Assembly: GCF_001584145.1 (NCBI RefSeq)
Contig: NZ_CP013232.1
Location: 4,154,001 to 4,218,000 of the forward strand
Direction of reading: 5' to 3'
Source of the DNA: Collimonas fungivorans
Lineage (GTDB): Bacteria; Pseudomonadota; Gammaproteobacteria; Burkholderiales; Burkholderiaceae_D
Length of the DNA stretch: 64,000 bases
Made by a program: the position numbers and the translations under genes. Of the stretch, positions 43,104 through 52,548 are shown one piece after another (the first letter of the stretch is position 1; every line of letters starts with the position of its first letter). The notes under the pieces are model-generated. The model had not been told where the DNA came from and did not search any database. It saw nothing but the letters and a program-made list of their open reading frames with translations.

Positions 43104-45923
43104 TTAAAACGCTTTGCGTACGCCCGCCGAAAATACATTGTTGACCAGCCCACCCTTGCCGAACTGCGCATCGTAATTGCCGTACCAGCTCCAGTTGCTG
43201 GCAAACACGCTGGAGATGCCGATCCCGGCCCAGCCGCTGTTGCGCGCCAGGCCTATGCCCTGCACCGAAAAACCGGCAGCCGGCGCGCCCACGAAAGCCG
43301 CATTGAAATCCAGCTTGCCGTCGTTGAAACCATGCTGCCAGGCCGCATAAGCTTGCACACTGGTATGGCCGCCCAGCCAGTCGAAACCGGTATCGCCGCG
43401 CAAGCCAAGTACGCTCGCAGTCTGATGGTAGGTGCTGCTGCCGGCGGTGAGGCCGAAGGGGCTGCCGGTTTCGGTAAACGCGCCGCGCTTGAGGCGGTCG
43501 TAGCTGATGCCGGCAAACGGCGTCAAGGTCGATGTCGCCGACAGTTTGCGCACGTAGCCGGTTTCGGCATAGGCTGAAATCATGCTGTCGGTATGGTTGG
43601 CGGACAGGCTGTCGACCTCGCTGCCGAGGATCACGCTGCGATTGATCTTGCTGGTTACGCGGGCGATGCCGGCGCGGCCGGAGACGTAGATGCCGTCATG
43701 GCTGAGCGCATAGCGGCCATACAGGGACAAGCCGGCATCCTGGCTGTTGGCGGCGCCGCCGAAACGGTCGAAGCTGGCTTTGCTTTCCGAATAGGACAGC
43801 GCGGCGCCGACGATCGCCTTGTCGTCCAGGTGCGTATCGAAACCGAACTGGCCGCCCCAGGTCGAGGTATCGGCCGAGGAATAGCCGGACTGGCCGAGCT
43901 TGCCGGTGGCGCCGATCACACTGGCCCACAAGCCCGCCTTGGCGCCGCCCGCAACCGGATTGGCCAGCAGCGACAGGCGGTTCGACAAATCACGGTTGAT
44001 GGCTTGCGACTGCTGGAAAGTCAGCGCCTGCGAAGAGGCATAGATCTGTCCCGACAGGCTATCCAGCACCTGGGCCGCGGCAGCGATATCCGCTGTGCGC
44101 TGCAGCGCCGCGGCGCTGTTCAGGAAGGCGCTGTCGCTGCTGCTAATGCCGCCGCCGGTGTTGCCGCTGGCGGCCATGGCGTCGGCCGCCTTGAGTCCGG
44201 TCTCGACGTTGGCGGCGCTGTTGTTGCGCGTAGGATCCGCGGCAAACGCTTGCGCTGCAACCGCCTTGACGTCGTTGCGTGCAATGCTCAAGTCAACTTC
44301 GTTGGCGGTATAAGCCAGCGTCGCGTTCAAGAAGGTACCCGGGTTGAAAGCCGTGCCGTCGTGTTCGAACGACACATCCTGGAACACGCCGGATACGCCG
44401 TTGGCAGCGGTCAACACCTTACCTTTGACGCCGACCTGCTGCGCCACGTAGCCGGACGGATCGCTGCTGCCGGCAGGCGTGGTCGCCACCAGGTGTGAAT
44501 TGCCGAGCGTGGCGCTGCCGCCTATGGTCAAGGTCGTATTGAACTGGTTGGCCAGCACCGCACTGGCCGTGGCCGTATAGTTGCCGGCAATCGTCATGCC
44601 GCTGCCGGTATTGCTGAGACGGCCGTTGTTGGAGACGCTGCCGCCGATGCGGCCGCCGTCGCCGGACAGCACGCCGGCGCTGTCGATGGTGACTGCGGAA
44701 GCAACCGATCCGGTGACGTTCAGCGTGCCTTTCAGAATTTCATTGGCGCCGGCATAGGTGTTGTTGCCGGACAGGGTCAGCGTGCCGCTGCCGTCTTTCA
44801 GCAGGCCGGCATTGCCGCCGATATTGTTGGCGAAGGTTGAGCTGGCGGAGTCGAACTTGGCGACGAAGTTGCCGCCCAAGGTCAGCCGGGTATCGAACAA
44901 GCCAGGACCGTTGGCGGCTTTGCTGGCGTTCAGCAGACCCCAGCCGTAGGTGGCGGTGTCGCCCATGCTGGTGGCGGTCGACAAGATGGTTTGCCGGATC
45001 TGGTCGGCATTCATCCAGGGATAGGCTTGCTGCACCAGGGCAGCGGCGCCGGTTACCGCCGGCGCGGCGAACGAAGTGCCGTAGACCCGGCGGCCGGCGG
45101 CAGCCGAGATAAAATCGCCGGGCGCCGCCAGGCACCAGTTGGCGGCCTCGCCGCAGCGGTTGGAATAGCTGGAAATCACGCCTGGCGTGGTATCGCTGCT
45201 GCTGTATCCCTGGGCGCCGCCGGCAGCATTCACCGCCACCACTGCCAGCCAGCCTTTTTGCAGGTCGGGATACAGGGCCGGCAAACCGGCTGTCAAGCTG
45301 GGATGGGCGCTGCCATCGTTGCCTGCGGCCCAGATGAACAAACTGCCCTTGCTCACGAAAGGCTGATAGATATTGTAGAAAGTCGGGCCATTACCGCCGG
45401 GGGTCGCGATCGAGCCAAAGGCGTTCGACTGGTTGAAGAGGCGCGCCCCCTTGTTGAACAAGTCCTGGTAAACCGAGGCATTCAAGGTGACGTTTTCACC
45501 ACCGGTGCCGACTGCGGCGCCCAGCATGTTGACTGCCGGCGCCACGCCATAGCTGCTGCCGCCCAGCGCTTCCGCCGCTTCGCTGCCGTGGCTGTCGCCG
45601 GCGCCGCCGCTGGCGTAGACGGTCTTGCTGAGGCGTCCGCCAAATTCCGGATCGCTGACATTGAAATCCGTGTCGACCACTGCTACCGTCACGCCGGCCC
45701 CGGTAATGCCGCGCGCATGGGCGGCGCTGGCGCTGCTTGGATCGCTGGCGTTGAGCGTCGGTGCGACGCTGCTTGAGGGGGTGGATGTGGTCGGCACTGG
45801 CTGCTGAGCGCCGCCCGCTCCGCTAGAGCTGCCGCCACCGCCGCCGCCGCACGCAGAAAGCATCGTAATTACAGCCGCAGAAACAACAGACAAAGGAAAA
45901 CGACTTACAGGATCTCGATTCAT
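43104..45923 (-). CDS. Subtilisin-like autotransporter serine protease with lipobox
   Basis: A 939-residue protein. The leader contains L-S-A-C followed by six glycines, so Cys25 should be lipidated. The S8 peptidase domain (about 60-330) has Asp84 in V-V-D-T-D-F-N, His112 in D-S-H-G-S-E, and the serine in G-T-S-F-A-A-P near 282. A passenger-associated repeat (G-T-L-T-L-S-G-N-N-T-Y-A-G) lies near 380. The autotransporter barrel occupies about 660-939 and ends R-K-A-F. This layout resembles SphB1 of Bordetella, a surface-anchored maturation protease. Its substrate here is unknown. Confidence 0.92.
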   Translation of the reverse strand: MNRDPVSRFPLSVVSAAVITMLSACGGGGGGSSSGAGGAQQPVPTTSTPSSSVAPTLNASDPSSASAAHARGITGAGVTVAVVDTDFNVSDPEFGGRLSKTVYASGGAGDSHGSEAAEALGGSSYGVAPAVNMLGAAVGTGGENVTLNASVYQDLFNKGARLFNQSNAFGSIATPGGNGPTFYNIYQPFVSKGSLFIWAAGNDGSAHPSLTAGLPALYPDLQKGWLAVVAVNAAGGAQGYSSSDTTPGVISSYSNRCGEAANWCLAAPGDFISAAAGRRVYGTSFAAPAVTGAAALVQQAYPWMNADQIRQTILSTATSMGDTATYGWGLLNASKAANGPGLFDTRLTLGGNFVAKFDSASSTFANNIGGNAGLLKDGSGTLTLSGNNTYAGANEILKGTLNVTGSVASAVTIDSAGVLSGDGGRIGGSVSNNGRLSNTGSGMTIAGNYTATASAVLANQFNTTLTIGGSATLGNSHLVATTPAGSSDPSGYVAQQVGVKGKVLTAANGVSGVFQDVSFEHDGTAFNPGTFLNATLAYTANEVDLSIARNDVKAVAAQAFAADPTRNNSAANVETGLKAADAMAASGNTGGGISSSDSAFLNSAAALQRTADIAAAAQVLDSLSGQIYASSQALTFQQSQAINRDLSNRLSLLANPVAGGAKAGLWASVIGATGKLGQSGYSSADTSTWGGQFGFDTHLDDKAIVGAALSYSESKASFDRFGGAANSQDAGLSLYGRYALSHDGIYVSGRAGIARVTSKINRSVILGSEVDSLSANHTDSMISAYAETGYVRKLSATSTLTPFAGISYDRLKRGAFTETGSPFGLTAGSSTYHQTASVLGLRGDTGFDWLGGHTSVQAYAAWQHGFNDGKLDFNAAFVGAPAAGFSVQGIGLARNSGWAGIGISSVFASNWSWYGNYDAQFGKGGLVNNVFSAGVRKAF

Positions 45924-46194
45924 GGATTTACTCGGGTCTAAACTTGCAGCAAAAGCTTGACGAAAGTTGTCGTAGCTGTTCTTGCGTCAAATTACTTGGT
46001 CAAAAAGTGTCTGCACGATACCGCCAGCAGCGGGCCAATACAATACAAAGGTGGCATCAAATGCTAAAAAAATGAGCAGATATTTGATGAAATTAGTGAT
46101 TAATAACAAGTAGTTATCAACAAATAACGACAGATGAGCAACTAAATATTCTTCCAGCAACGTTTTCCCGGCGCGATTTGCCGGGGAAGATTTG
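45924..46194. other. AT-rich intergenic region without gene
   Basis: About 270 bp upstream of the autotransporter gene. It should contain that gene's promoter on the minus strand. A GC hairpin CCCGGC-n7-GCCGGG lies near 46167-46186. I see no open frame worth calling. Confidence 0.4.
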
Positions 46195-46226
46195 CAAAAC
46201 AAAAAGCCTGCTCAAGAGCAGGCTTT
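46195..46226 (-). terminator. Intrinsic terminator after the DsbA-like gene
   Basis: An 11 bp stem (AAAGCCTGCTC at 46203-46213, complement 46216-46226), with a tight loop and on the minus strand a T-rich tail. It ends the MBL-DsbA transcript about 100 bases after its restored stop codon. Confidence 0.75.
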
Positions 46227-46327
46227 CTGTTTTATTGTCGGCAGCCTTTTATCCAGAAACAGCGATTCGATTTCCTCCGAGGCAGACAAGCCGCAAGAGC
46301 TGCAGCACATCCGGGCCCGCTCACATG

Positions 46328-47040
46328 CTAAGCGCTTAGTGCAGCTTTCCAGGCTGGCGCCTGACCAAAGAAACGGCCGGCGTCCAGCATTTCGATTTGC
46401 GTCCCGCGCTGCAGTACGAAAGTGGGAAAGCCTTGGCCCCCACGCGCGCCAGAAAGGCGCGGCTGGCAGCGATGTGGACTTGCGTGGCAGCGCCGCCGAG
46501 CTCGGCAAACTTGCTGTCGAACAGCTCCGGATCAAGACCCATCTCAATTGCCAGCGCATGCAATACCGCGGCATCGGCAACCCGCAAGCCGCGTACATAG
46601 TGCGCCGCCTGGATCCGCGCCAGCATGGCCAATCCCTGTCCTGCAACTGTATCGGCCGCCAGGATCGCGGTGGTCGGCGGTGCTGAGTCCAAGATAGCGG
46701 TGGTATCCAGCAACAGGCCGTTGAAGTAGCTGTCGCCAAACGGCTGTCCGGTCATGGCTGAGATACGCTGGTCGTGCTGCATCACGTAGTTGCGTAATTG
46801 CGCGCTGACCTGCTGGCGATTGGCGCCGGTCATCATGCCGCCGCCGTGCAGCTCGATGTGAAGGCCTGCGACCTCGCGTGCGGCCTGCAGCAAAGGCGCC
46901 GCGCCGTAACACCAGCCGCATAGCGGATCGTAGATGTAATGCAGCACCGTGCCCTGCGCAGCCGGCGCCGCCGCGGTCTTGCTGTCGACAGCGCCGGGCA
47001 GCGCGCAGCTGTTGTCGTCGCAGTCGTGGCCGCTTACCAT
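46328..47040 (-). CDS. DsbA-family thioredoxin-fold protein, frameshifted near the C-terminus
   Basis: The protein opens with a polar stretch, then D-P-L-C-G-W-C-Y-G-A (active-site CxxC near 38-41) of the FrnE/DsbA-like family. As written, the frame leaves homology at A-R-V-G and ends at 46336. Adding one base to the C run at 46437-46441 (a G run on the coding strand) restores G-Q-G-F-P-T-F-V-L-Q-R-G and a normal end at 46328, giving about 237 residues. G-F-P-T is the expected cis-proline loop. The start overlaps the end of the upstream MBL gene (ATGGTAA), so the two are coupled. Confidence 0.82.
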
Positions 47041-47918
47041 TTCATTTCGCCTTTACTTACCTTGGCGCCCAGTTCCAGCGACGATACGCCATCCAGGTTC
47101 GGATAATGCTTTTTCATCGCGTCGATCAAGGCGGCGGAGTCCTTGGCTTTGACGGTTTCCGCTTCATAGGTCTTCAGGTAGTTCTTGGTGAAGCGCACCG
47201 ATTCGATGGTTTGCGGCGCACCGGCGCTGAAATGGCCCGGCACCACGATCTTCGGATGCAAGGACGAAATCTTGTCGAGCATCTTGATCCATTGCTGGCG
47301 CGATGCCAGGGTCTGGGTGTCGGCAGTCCATACATGTTCATTGCCGGCCACCAGCACGCCGCCAACCACGGCCTTCAACGATGGAATCCAGACAAACGTG
47401 CGCTCCGGGCTGGCGCCGTCGAGGCCGATCACTTCCAGCTTGCGGCCTTCCAGGGTCAGGGTGCTGCCTTCCAGCGGTTCCGGCACGATCAGTTGCCTAG
47501 GCGCGTTGGCGCCCAGCTTGGGGCCCCAGAACGCCAGCTTGTCCTGCATGGTGGCCTTGATGTGGGCGATCACCGGCGCCGGCGCCAGCACCTTGGCGTC
47601 CGGATATGCCTCCTTCAGCACTTCCAGGCCGAAGTAATAGTCTGGATCGCCGTGGCTGATGTAGATGGTGGTCAGCTTCTTGCCGCTGTCCTGGATTTTT
47701 TTCAGCAGCTGGCCGGCGCTGGAACGGTCGAACTGGGCATCGATGACGATGGCGTCGGTGCTGCCGGTAATCAGCTCGGAAGACACCGGGAACATGCCGC
47801 TGGCGCCGGGATTGTAGACCTCCAGTTTCAAAGGTTGCGGCGCCGCGGCCGCAGCGCCGGCGATCATCAGGCCTGCGGCGGTTGCCAGCAGCGAACGGAA
47901 CAAGGTACGTGTAAACAT
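47034..47918 (-). CDS. Metallo-beta-lactamase-fold hydrolase with altered metal motif
   Basis: A 294-residue secreted protein with a signal peptide (about 1-26). The MBL zinc motif H-x-H-x-D-H appears as H89-G-D-P-D-Y, so two histidine ligands are replaced by Asp and Tyr, while G-H-F near 210 keeps the next ligand region. It may bind metal differently or a single metal. The ATG at 47918 has GGAG six bases upstream; another ATG lies two codons earlier. It is divergent from a LysR gene and coupled to the DsbA-like gene. Confidence 0.85.
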   Translation of the reverse strand: MFTRTLFRSLLATAAGLMIAGAAAAAPQPLKLEVYNPGASGMFPVSSELITGSTDAIVIDAQFDRSSAGQLLKKIQDSGKKLTTIYISHGDPDYYFGLEVLKEAYPDAKVLAPAPVIAHIKATMQDKLAFWGPKLGANAPRQLIVPEPLEGSTLTLEGRKLEVIGLDGASPERTFVWIPSLKAVVGGVLVAGNEHVWTADTQTLASRQQWIKMLDKISSLHPKIVVPGHFSAGAPQTIESVRFTKNYLKTYEAETVKAKDSAALIDAMKKHYPNLDGVSSLELGAKVSKGEMKW

Positions 47919-48032
47919 CGACATCTCCAGGGTGATAGGAAAGAAACATCATCATAGTTGACTGAAACGATGCAAAAAACCTCATAATAGTGCCTAGTTA
48001 GTTGCACAAATCGATCTAATAGACTAAACGCC

Positions 48033-48941
48033 ATGGACAGACTGGTTGCAATGCAGGTATTCGTCGAGGTCGCCGACCGCGGCAGCCTGACCGCAGCCGC
48101 CGACAAGCTCGACATGTCGCGCGCCATGGTGTCGCGTTACCTGGCCGAACTCGAGGAGTGGGTGGGCGCCCGCCTGCTCCATCGCACCACGCGCAAACTG
48201 AGCCTGACCTCGGCCGGCAGCGACACGCTGCCGCGCTGCCGCCAGATGCTCGACATGGCCGGCGACATCCAGGCTTCCGCCGCCACGCCCGAACATACAC
48301 CGCGCGGCACGCTGCGCCTGACTTGCAGCATGTCGCTGGGACAGGCTTACCTGGCGCCGCTGCTGGCGCGTTTCCTGAAACGCTATCCCGGCACAGCGGT
48401 CGACATGCTGCTGGTTGACCGCGCAGTCAACCTGGTCGAAGAACGGGTGGACCTGGCGATCCGCATCACCAACGCGCTCGATCCCAACCTGATTGCCCGC
48501 AAGCTGGCGGTATGCCGCTCGGTGGTATGCGCCTCTCCGGCCTATCTGCAGGAACACGGCACGCCGAACAGCGCGGAAGACCTGGCCCTGCACAACTGCC
48601 TGACCTACTCCTATTTCGGCAAGAGCTTGTGGGAATTCGAGAAAGACGGCGCGCCGGTGGCGGTGCCGGTAGGCGGCAACATGAGCGCCAACGAATCGTC
48701 GGTATTGCTGGAAGCGGCTGTCGCCGGCGCCGGCATCAGCTTGCAGCCGGTGTATGCAGCCACAGGATTGCTGCGTAGTGGTAAACTACGCGCGCTGCTC
48801 GAAGAATACCAACCGCGCGAAATGAGTATTTACGGCGTCTACGCATCGCGCCGCCAAATGCCTGCCATCCTGCGCGCCATGCTCGATTTCCTGGTCGAGG
48901 AATTCAGCGCAGACCCAGACTGGGCAACACCAGTCATTTAA
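48033..48941 (+). CDS. LysR-family transcriptional regulator
   Basis: A 302-residue LysR regulator opening M-D-R-L-V-A-M-Q-V-F-V-E-V-A-D-R-G-S-L, with the helix-turn-helix at about 1-60 and the effector domain at about 90-295. It is divergent, by 114 bp, from the MBL-DsbA pair, which is its likely target. The effector is unknown. Confidence 0.92.
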   Translation: MDRLVAMQVFVEVADRGSLTAAADKLDMSRAMVSRYLAELEEWVGARLLHRTTRKLSLTSAGSDTLPRCRQMLDMAGDIQASAATPEHTPRGTLRLTCSMSLGQAYLAPLLARFLKRYPGTAVDMLLVDRAVNLVEERVDLAIRITNALDPNLIARKLAVCRSVVCASPAYLQEHGTPNSAEDLALHNCLTYSYFGKSLWEFEKDGAPVAVPVGGNMSANESSVLLEAAVAGAGISLQPVYAATGLLRSGKLRALLEEYQPREMSIYGVYASRRQMPAILRAMLDFLVEEFSADPDWATPVI

Positions 48942-49048
48942 ATCAAGCAAAGTATCAAGCAAATCCGTCCGTGACACCCATAAGGCAGCCATTGCCCACG
49001 CGTTAGCCAATGCTTCCAGTCGTCACAGCTTCACCTAGTAAAAACAAA

Positions 49049-50290
49049 ATGCAAAAAATCTCCACGCTTACCCGTAATACCCTGATGTTCCCGCTGGCTT
49101 TGGTGCTGTTCGAGTTCTCGGTCTACATCGCCAACGACATGATCCAGCCGGGCATGCTGACGGTAACCCGCGAGTTCGGCGCCAGCGCAGCCTGGATGGC
49201 GTCCGCCATGACCGCCTTCCTGGTCGGCGGCGCCGTGTTCCAGTGGCTGTTCGGGCCGCTCTCTGACCGCATCGGGCGCCGTCCCGTGATGCTGGGCGGC
49301 ACTGTTTTTTTCATCCTGTCCTGCCTGGCGACGCTGTTCTCGCAAAGCATTGAAAGCTTCATCATCTTGCGCGTGCTGCAAGGCGTCGGCTTGTGTTTCA
49401 TTTCTTCGGTCGGCTATGCCGTGGTGCAGGAAGCATTTGAAGAAAAGGCAGCGATACGCGTTACCGCGCTGATGGCCAATGTCGCCTTGATTGCACCGCT
49501 GATCGGACCGGTAGCAGGCGCTTTCATGATTGAAATCCTGCCTTGGCGCATGGTGTTCGTATTCATCGCCGCCATCGCCACCGTTTCCCTGGTCGGCCTG
49601 TGGCGGCACATGCCGGAAACCGTCAAGCAGCGCAAAGAGAAACTGCCGCTGGTGCAGATCTGGCACGACTACCGCGCGGTGGTCGGCAACCGCCATTTCC
49701 TGAAGGCTGCGATGTGCATGCCCTTGCTGGCGATTCCGCTGATCGGCTGGATCGCCATGTCGCCGGAAATCCTGGTGGCCGACGGCCACCTGAGCGTGAT
49801 CGAATACGGTTACTGGCAGATCCCGGTGTTCGGCTGCCTGATCGCCGGCAACCTGGTGCTGGCGCGCCAGGTCGACCGCTGGCGCCTGGGCAGTTCGATC
49901 CGGATCGCGCTGTATCCGATTGCCCTGGGCGTACTGATCATGCTGTTCGGCGCGGCTTTCCTCGACAAGCCTTACTTCCTGGTGGCGGCGATCAGCGTGA
50001 TTGCGTTCGGCGAAGGTTTGTCGGCGGCCGTCATGATCCGCTTCACGCTGACTGAAAGCGCGGTCTCGAAAGCCACCGTGGCGGCCACCATGGGCATGAT
50101 CAACATGACCTTGTACGGCGTCGGCATCGAGCTGTACAAGGTGTTTTACCAGTATGCGGGGATGATGGGTTTTGCGCTGTTTTCGCTGGCGGTGATTGCG
50201 CTGTACTGGTACCTGTCGCGCAGCGTGGTGGCGCGCGCCATGCTGGCCCGGGTGACCGGGCATGAAGAGAAAGATGGACCGCTGATCTGA
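49049..50290 (+). CDS. mdfA: MdfA-like multidrug efflux MFS transporter
   Basis: A 413-residue, 12-helix transporter closely resembling E. coli MdfA: helix 1 has L-V-L-F-E-F-S-V-Y-I-A-N-D-M-I-Q-P-G-M with the membrane glutamate (Glu22, equivalent to MdfA Glu26) needed for cationic drug transport, and motif A is G-P-L-S-D-R-I-G-R-R-P. I use the ATG at 49049, which matches the MdfA N-terminus, though its ribosome-binding site is weak. It exports diverse drugs in exchange for protons. A hairpin follows its stop codon. Confidence 0.88.
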   Translation: MQKISTLTRNTLMFPLALVLFEFSVYIANDMIQPGMLTVTREFGASAAWMASAMTAFLVGGAVFQWLFGPLSDRIGRRPVMLGGTVFFILSCLATLFSQSIESFIILRVLQGVGLCFISSVGYAVVQEAFEEKAAIRVTALMANVALIAPLIGPVAGAFMIEILPWRMVFVFIAAIATVSLVGLWRHMPETVKQRKEKLPLVQIWHDYRAVVGNRHFLKAAMCMPLLAIPLIGWIAMSPEILVADGHLSVIEYGYWQIPVFGCLIAGNLVLARQVDRWRLGSSIRIALYPIALGVLIMLFGAAFLDKPYFLVAAISVIAFGEGLSAAVMIRFTLTESAVSKATVAATMGMINMTLYGVGIELYKVFYQYAGMMGFALFSLAVIALYWYLSRSVVARAMLARVTGHEEKDGPLI

Positions 50291-50294
50291 TGCA

Positions 50295-50326
50295 TGCACT
50301 GCTCCGGCCGGCGTCGGAGCAGTGTC
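50295..50326. terminator. Hairpin between mdfA and folE
   Basis: CACTGCTCCG (50297-50306) pairs perfectly with CGGAGCAGTG (50315-50324) around an 8-base loop, between convergent stop codons. It lacks a T run, so it is either an imperfect terminator or a structural 3' end. Confidence 0.5.
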
Positions 50327-50335
50327 GCGGCGAAA

Positions 50336-50956
50336 TTATTCGCCGCGCTTCTGGCTGATGATGCTCATGAACTCGCGCCGCGTCGACGGATCGTCGCGGA
50401 AGGCGCCCAGCATGCGGCTGGTCACCAGGCTGGTGCCTGGTTTATGGATGCCGCGCGTGGTCATGCATTCATGCGATGCTTCGATTACCACCGCAACGCC
50501 TTTCGGCAGCAGCACTTGCTGCAGGGTGTCGGCAATCTGCACCGTCATTTTTTCCTGGATCTGCAAGCGCTTGGCGAAGATGTCCACCAGGCGCGCCAGC
50601 TTCGAGATGCCGACCACACGCCGGTCCGGCAGGTAAGCCACGTGCGCCTTGCCGATGATAGGCGCCATGTGGTGCTCGCAATGGCTCTCGAAACGGATAT
50701 TGGTCAGCACTACCATCTCGTCGTAGCCCTCGACTTCCGAAAACGTAGTCGAGAGGATTTCCACCGGGTCTTTGCTGTAGCCGGCAAAAAATTCTTCATA
50801 AGCCCGCGCCACGCGGGCCGGCGTATCCAGCAGGCCTTCGCGGTCAGGATCGTCGCCGGCCCAGCGCAGCAAGGTGCGGATCGCTGATTCCGCCTCGGCG
50901 CGGCTGGGACGTTCTGGCAAGGCGCTAGCCGCCGGCACTGGATCTTTTGAGGACAT
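50336..50956 (-). CDS. folE: GTP cyclohydrolase I
   Basis: A 206-residue FolE. It contains the zinc-binding S-H-C-E-H-H-M-A-P (Cys and His near 92-95) and C-M-T-T-R-G-I-H-K (third ligand), plus the [10 protein letters not shown] core. It converts GTP to dihydroneopterin triphosphate, the first step of folate synthesis. The gene stands alone between convergent mdfA and a divergent DJ-1 gene. The sequence looks complete and typical. Confidence 0.97.
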   Translation of the reverse strand: MSSKDPVPAASALPERPSRAEAESAIRTLLRWAGDDPDREGLLDTPARVARAYEEFFAGYSKDPVEILSTTFSEVEGYDEMVVLTNIRFESHCEHHMAPIIGKAHVAYLPDRRVVGISKLARLVDIFAKRLQIQEKMTVQIADTLQQVLLPKGVAVVIEASHECMTTRGIHKPGTSLVTSRMLGAFRDDPSTRREFMSIISQKRGE

Positions 50957-51178
50957 CTGTTTACCTTTTTCTAAAAATTTTACTTGCTCAATACATTTCG
51001 GCTAATGCCGACAGTGTAATTCAGCTATGGCATTACTGCATCGCATTCCTCAAAGGCCAGTCGATTGCGCAACGCAACATCGAAACTTGGGTCGGTAGTA
51101 GCCTGTTATTACCTGCCGCATCCTCGCTGTTCCATACTCGACCTTCCCTGCCCTACCCACTTCATTGAAGGACCTATC

Positions 51179-51760
51179 ATGAGCACGAAAAAAATCCTGA
51201 TCCTGGCCGGCGACTATGTCGAAGATTATGAATTGATGGTGCCGTTCCAGGCGCTGCAGATGGTCGGCCACCAGGTCGACGTGGTGTGCCCGGACAAAGC
51301 TGCCGGCGCCCAGATCCGCACCGCCATCCACGACTTCGAAGGCGACCAGACTTATAGCGAAAAACCCGGCCACAACTTTACCTTGAACGCTGCATTCAGC
51401 GATGTCGATGTCAGTCGTTACGATGCACTGCTGATCCCGGGCGGCCGCGCCCCAGAATACCTGCGCCTGAATCCGCGCGTGATCGAAATCGTCCAGCAAT
51501 TCCATGCCGCCGACAAGCCGATCGCAGCAGTCTGCCATGGCCCGCAGCTGCTGGCGGCGGCCGGCGTGCTGGAAGGAAAAACCTGTTCCGCCTATCCGGC
51601 CTGCGCGCCGGAAGTCAAACTGGCCGGCGGCAAATATGCGGAAATCGACGTCACCGCCGCCCATCGCGACGGCAACCTGGTGACGGCGCCGGCATGGCCG
51701 GCCCATCCGGCCTGGCTGGCGCTGTTCCTGGCTGCATTGGGAACCCGCATCGAGTTATGA
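51179..51760 (+). CDS. DJ-1/PfpI family protein
   Basis: A 193-residue protein of the class I glutamine amidotransferase-like fold. It has the nucleophile elbow A-V-C-H-G-P-Q near 120 and a conserved acidic Y-V-E-D-Y-E near 13-18. Family members act as chaperones, glyoxalases or peptidases. The ATG at 51179 follows GAAGGACC; an upstream open frame lacks family similarity. The exact activity is not determined by the sequence. Confidence 0.9.
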   Translation: MSTKKILILAGDYVEDYELMVPFQALQMVGHQVDVVCPDKAAGAQIRTAIHDFEGDQTYSEKPGHNFTLNAAFSDVDVSRYDALLIPGGRAPEYLRLNPRVIEIVQQFHAADKPIAAVCHGPQLLAAAGVLEGKTCSAYPACAPEVKLAGGKYAEIDVTAAHRDGNLVTAPAWPAHPAWLALFLAALGTRIEL

Positions 51761-51823
51761 TAAAGGCTGTGCGGCCGCCGCTGCGGCCCGCACGGCGTGA
51801 CTGTTCAAGAAACGAGGTATCCG

Positions 51824-52144
51824 ATGTGTCAGATTTATGCCCAGGCCGATCCCATCTTGTACGAATCGCGCGCCCGTTCGGTGCGCATCATGGGCGTCAT
51901 CACCACCATCAAGCTGGAAAACCTGTTCTGGCAAACCCTGGCGGAACTGGCGGCGGACAACGACCTGACCACCAACCAGCTGATCGCCAAGCTGCATGAC
52001 GAAGTCACTACGCACTTGGGCGAGGCCAGCAATTTCGCCTCTTTCCTGCGCGTCACCTGCCTGCGTTACCAGGCCCTGAGAGCCCATGCAGGATTCGAAT
52101 CGAAGGCAGTCAGCGCCGCCACCAAGATCAACGCGGCTGCATAA
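51824..52144 (+). CDS. Ribbon-helix-helix domain protein
   Basis: A 106-residue protein starting M-C-Q-I-Y-A-Q-A-D-P. A T-T-I-K-L-E-N-L-F-W-Q-T-L segment followed by a helix forms a ribbon-helix-helix DNA-binding fold (RHH_4 type) common in proteobacteria. The ATG at 51824 has GAGG six bases upstream. It follows the DJ-1 gene by 63 bp. The target is unknown. Confidence 0.75.
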   Translation: MCQIYAQADPILYESRARSVRIMGVITTIKLENLFWQTLAELAADNDLTTNQLIAKLHDEVTTHLGEASNFASFLRVTCLRYQALRAHAGFESKAVSAATKINAAA

Positions 52145-52147
52145 AAT

Positions 52148-52468
52148 TCAGCCCGCGGTCGACAACTTCAAGCCGATCAGGCCCAGCACGATCAGGCTGA
52201 CGCTGGCGATGCGCGCCAGGCTGGCCGCCTCACCCAGCAGCACGATGCCGGCGATGAAGGAGCCTACCGCGCCGATGCCGGTCCATACTGCGTAGGCGGT
52301 GCCCAGCGGCAAAGTGCGCATCGCCAACGCCAGCAGCCAGATGCTGATGGCCATGCCGGCCACCGTGATCACGGATGGCCACAGGCGGCTGAACCCTTCG
52401 GAATATTTGAGGCCGACGGCCCAGACGATTTCGGCCAGGCCGGCAAGAAAGAGAATGATCCAGGCCAT
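52148..52468 (-). CDS. sugE: SMR guanidinium exporter (SugE/Gdx)
   Basis: A 106-residue four-helix small multidrug resistance protein. It opens [17 protein letters not shown] with the essential glutamate (Glu13) in the A-E-I-V-W-A context diagnostic for the SugE/Gdx branch, plus G-L-K-Y-S near 19. Gdx proteins export guanidinium in exchange for protons. The upstream guanidine-II riboswitch independently supports this. TGGAGGTCGC precedes the ATG. Confidence 0.94.
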   Translation of the reverse strand: MAWIILFLAGLAEIVWAVGLKYSEGFSRLWPSVITVAGMAISIWLLALAMRTLPLGTAYAVWTGIGAVGSFIAGIVLLGEAASLARIASVSLIVLGLIGLKLSTAG

Positions 52469-52485
52469 GCGACCTCCAGAAAAAT

Positions 52486-52531
52486 GGGGTCGTCCCCGGA
52501 TATGGATACGGCGCCGGGTCGTCCCGGCGCC
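52486..52531 (-). ncRNA. Guanidine-II (mini-ykkC) riboswitch
   Basis: On the minus strand two hairpins share the loop ACGA (an ACGR loop). The first has a 9 bp stem GGCGCCGGG/CCCGGCGCC (52510-52531) and the second a GGGG/CCCC stem (52486-52497). They are 12 bases apart and end 17 bases before the sugE start, close to its ribosome-binding site. Two hairpins with ACGR loops are the defining structure of mini-ykkC RNAs, which turn on guanidine exporters. A TATAAT -10 box lies upstream (52549-52554). Confidence 0.9.
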
Positions 52532-52548
52532 GAGATGAAAACAGCAAC

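Noticed and set aside
20056..46441. Phase variation by slipping G runs
   Set aside because: Runs of three to five bases are too short for frequent slippage, and the affected genes are not typical phase-variable surface genes.
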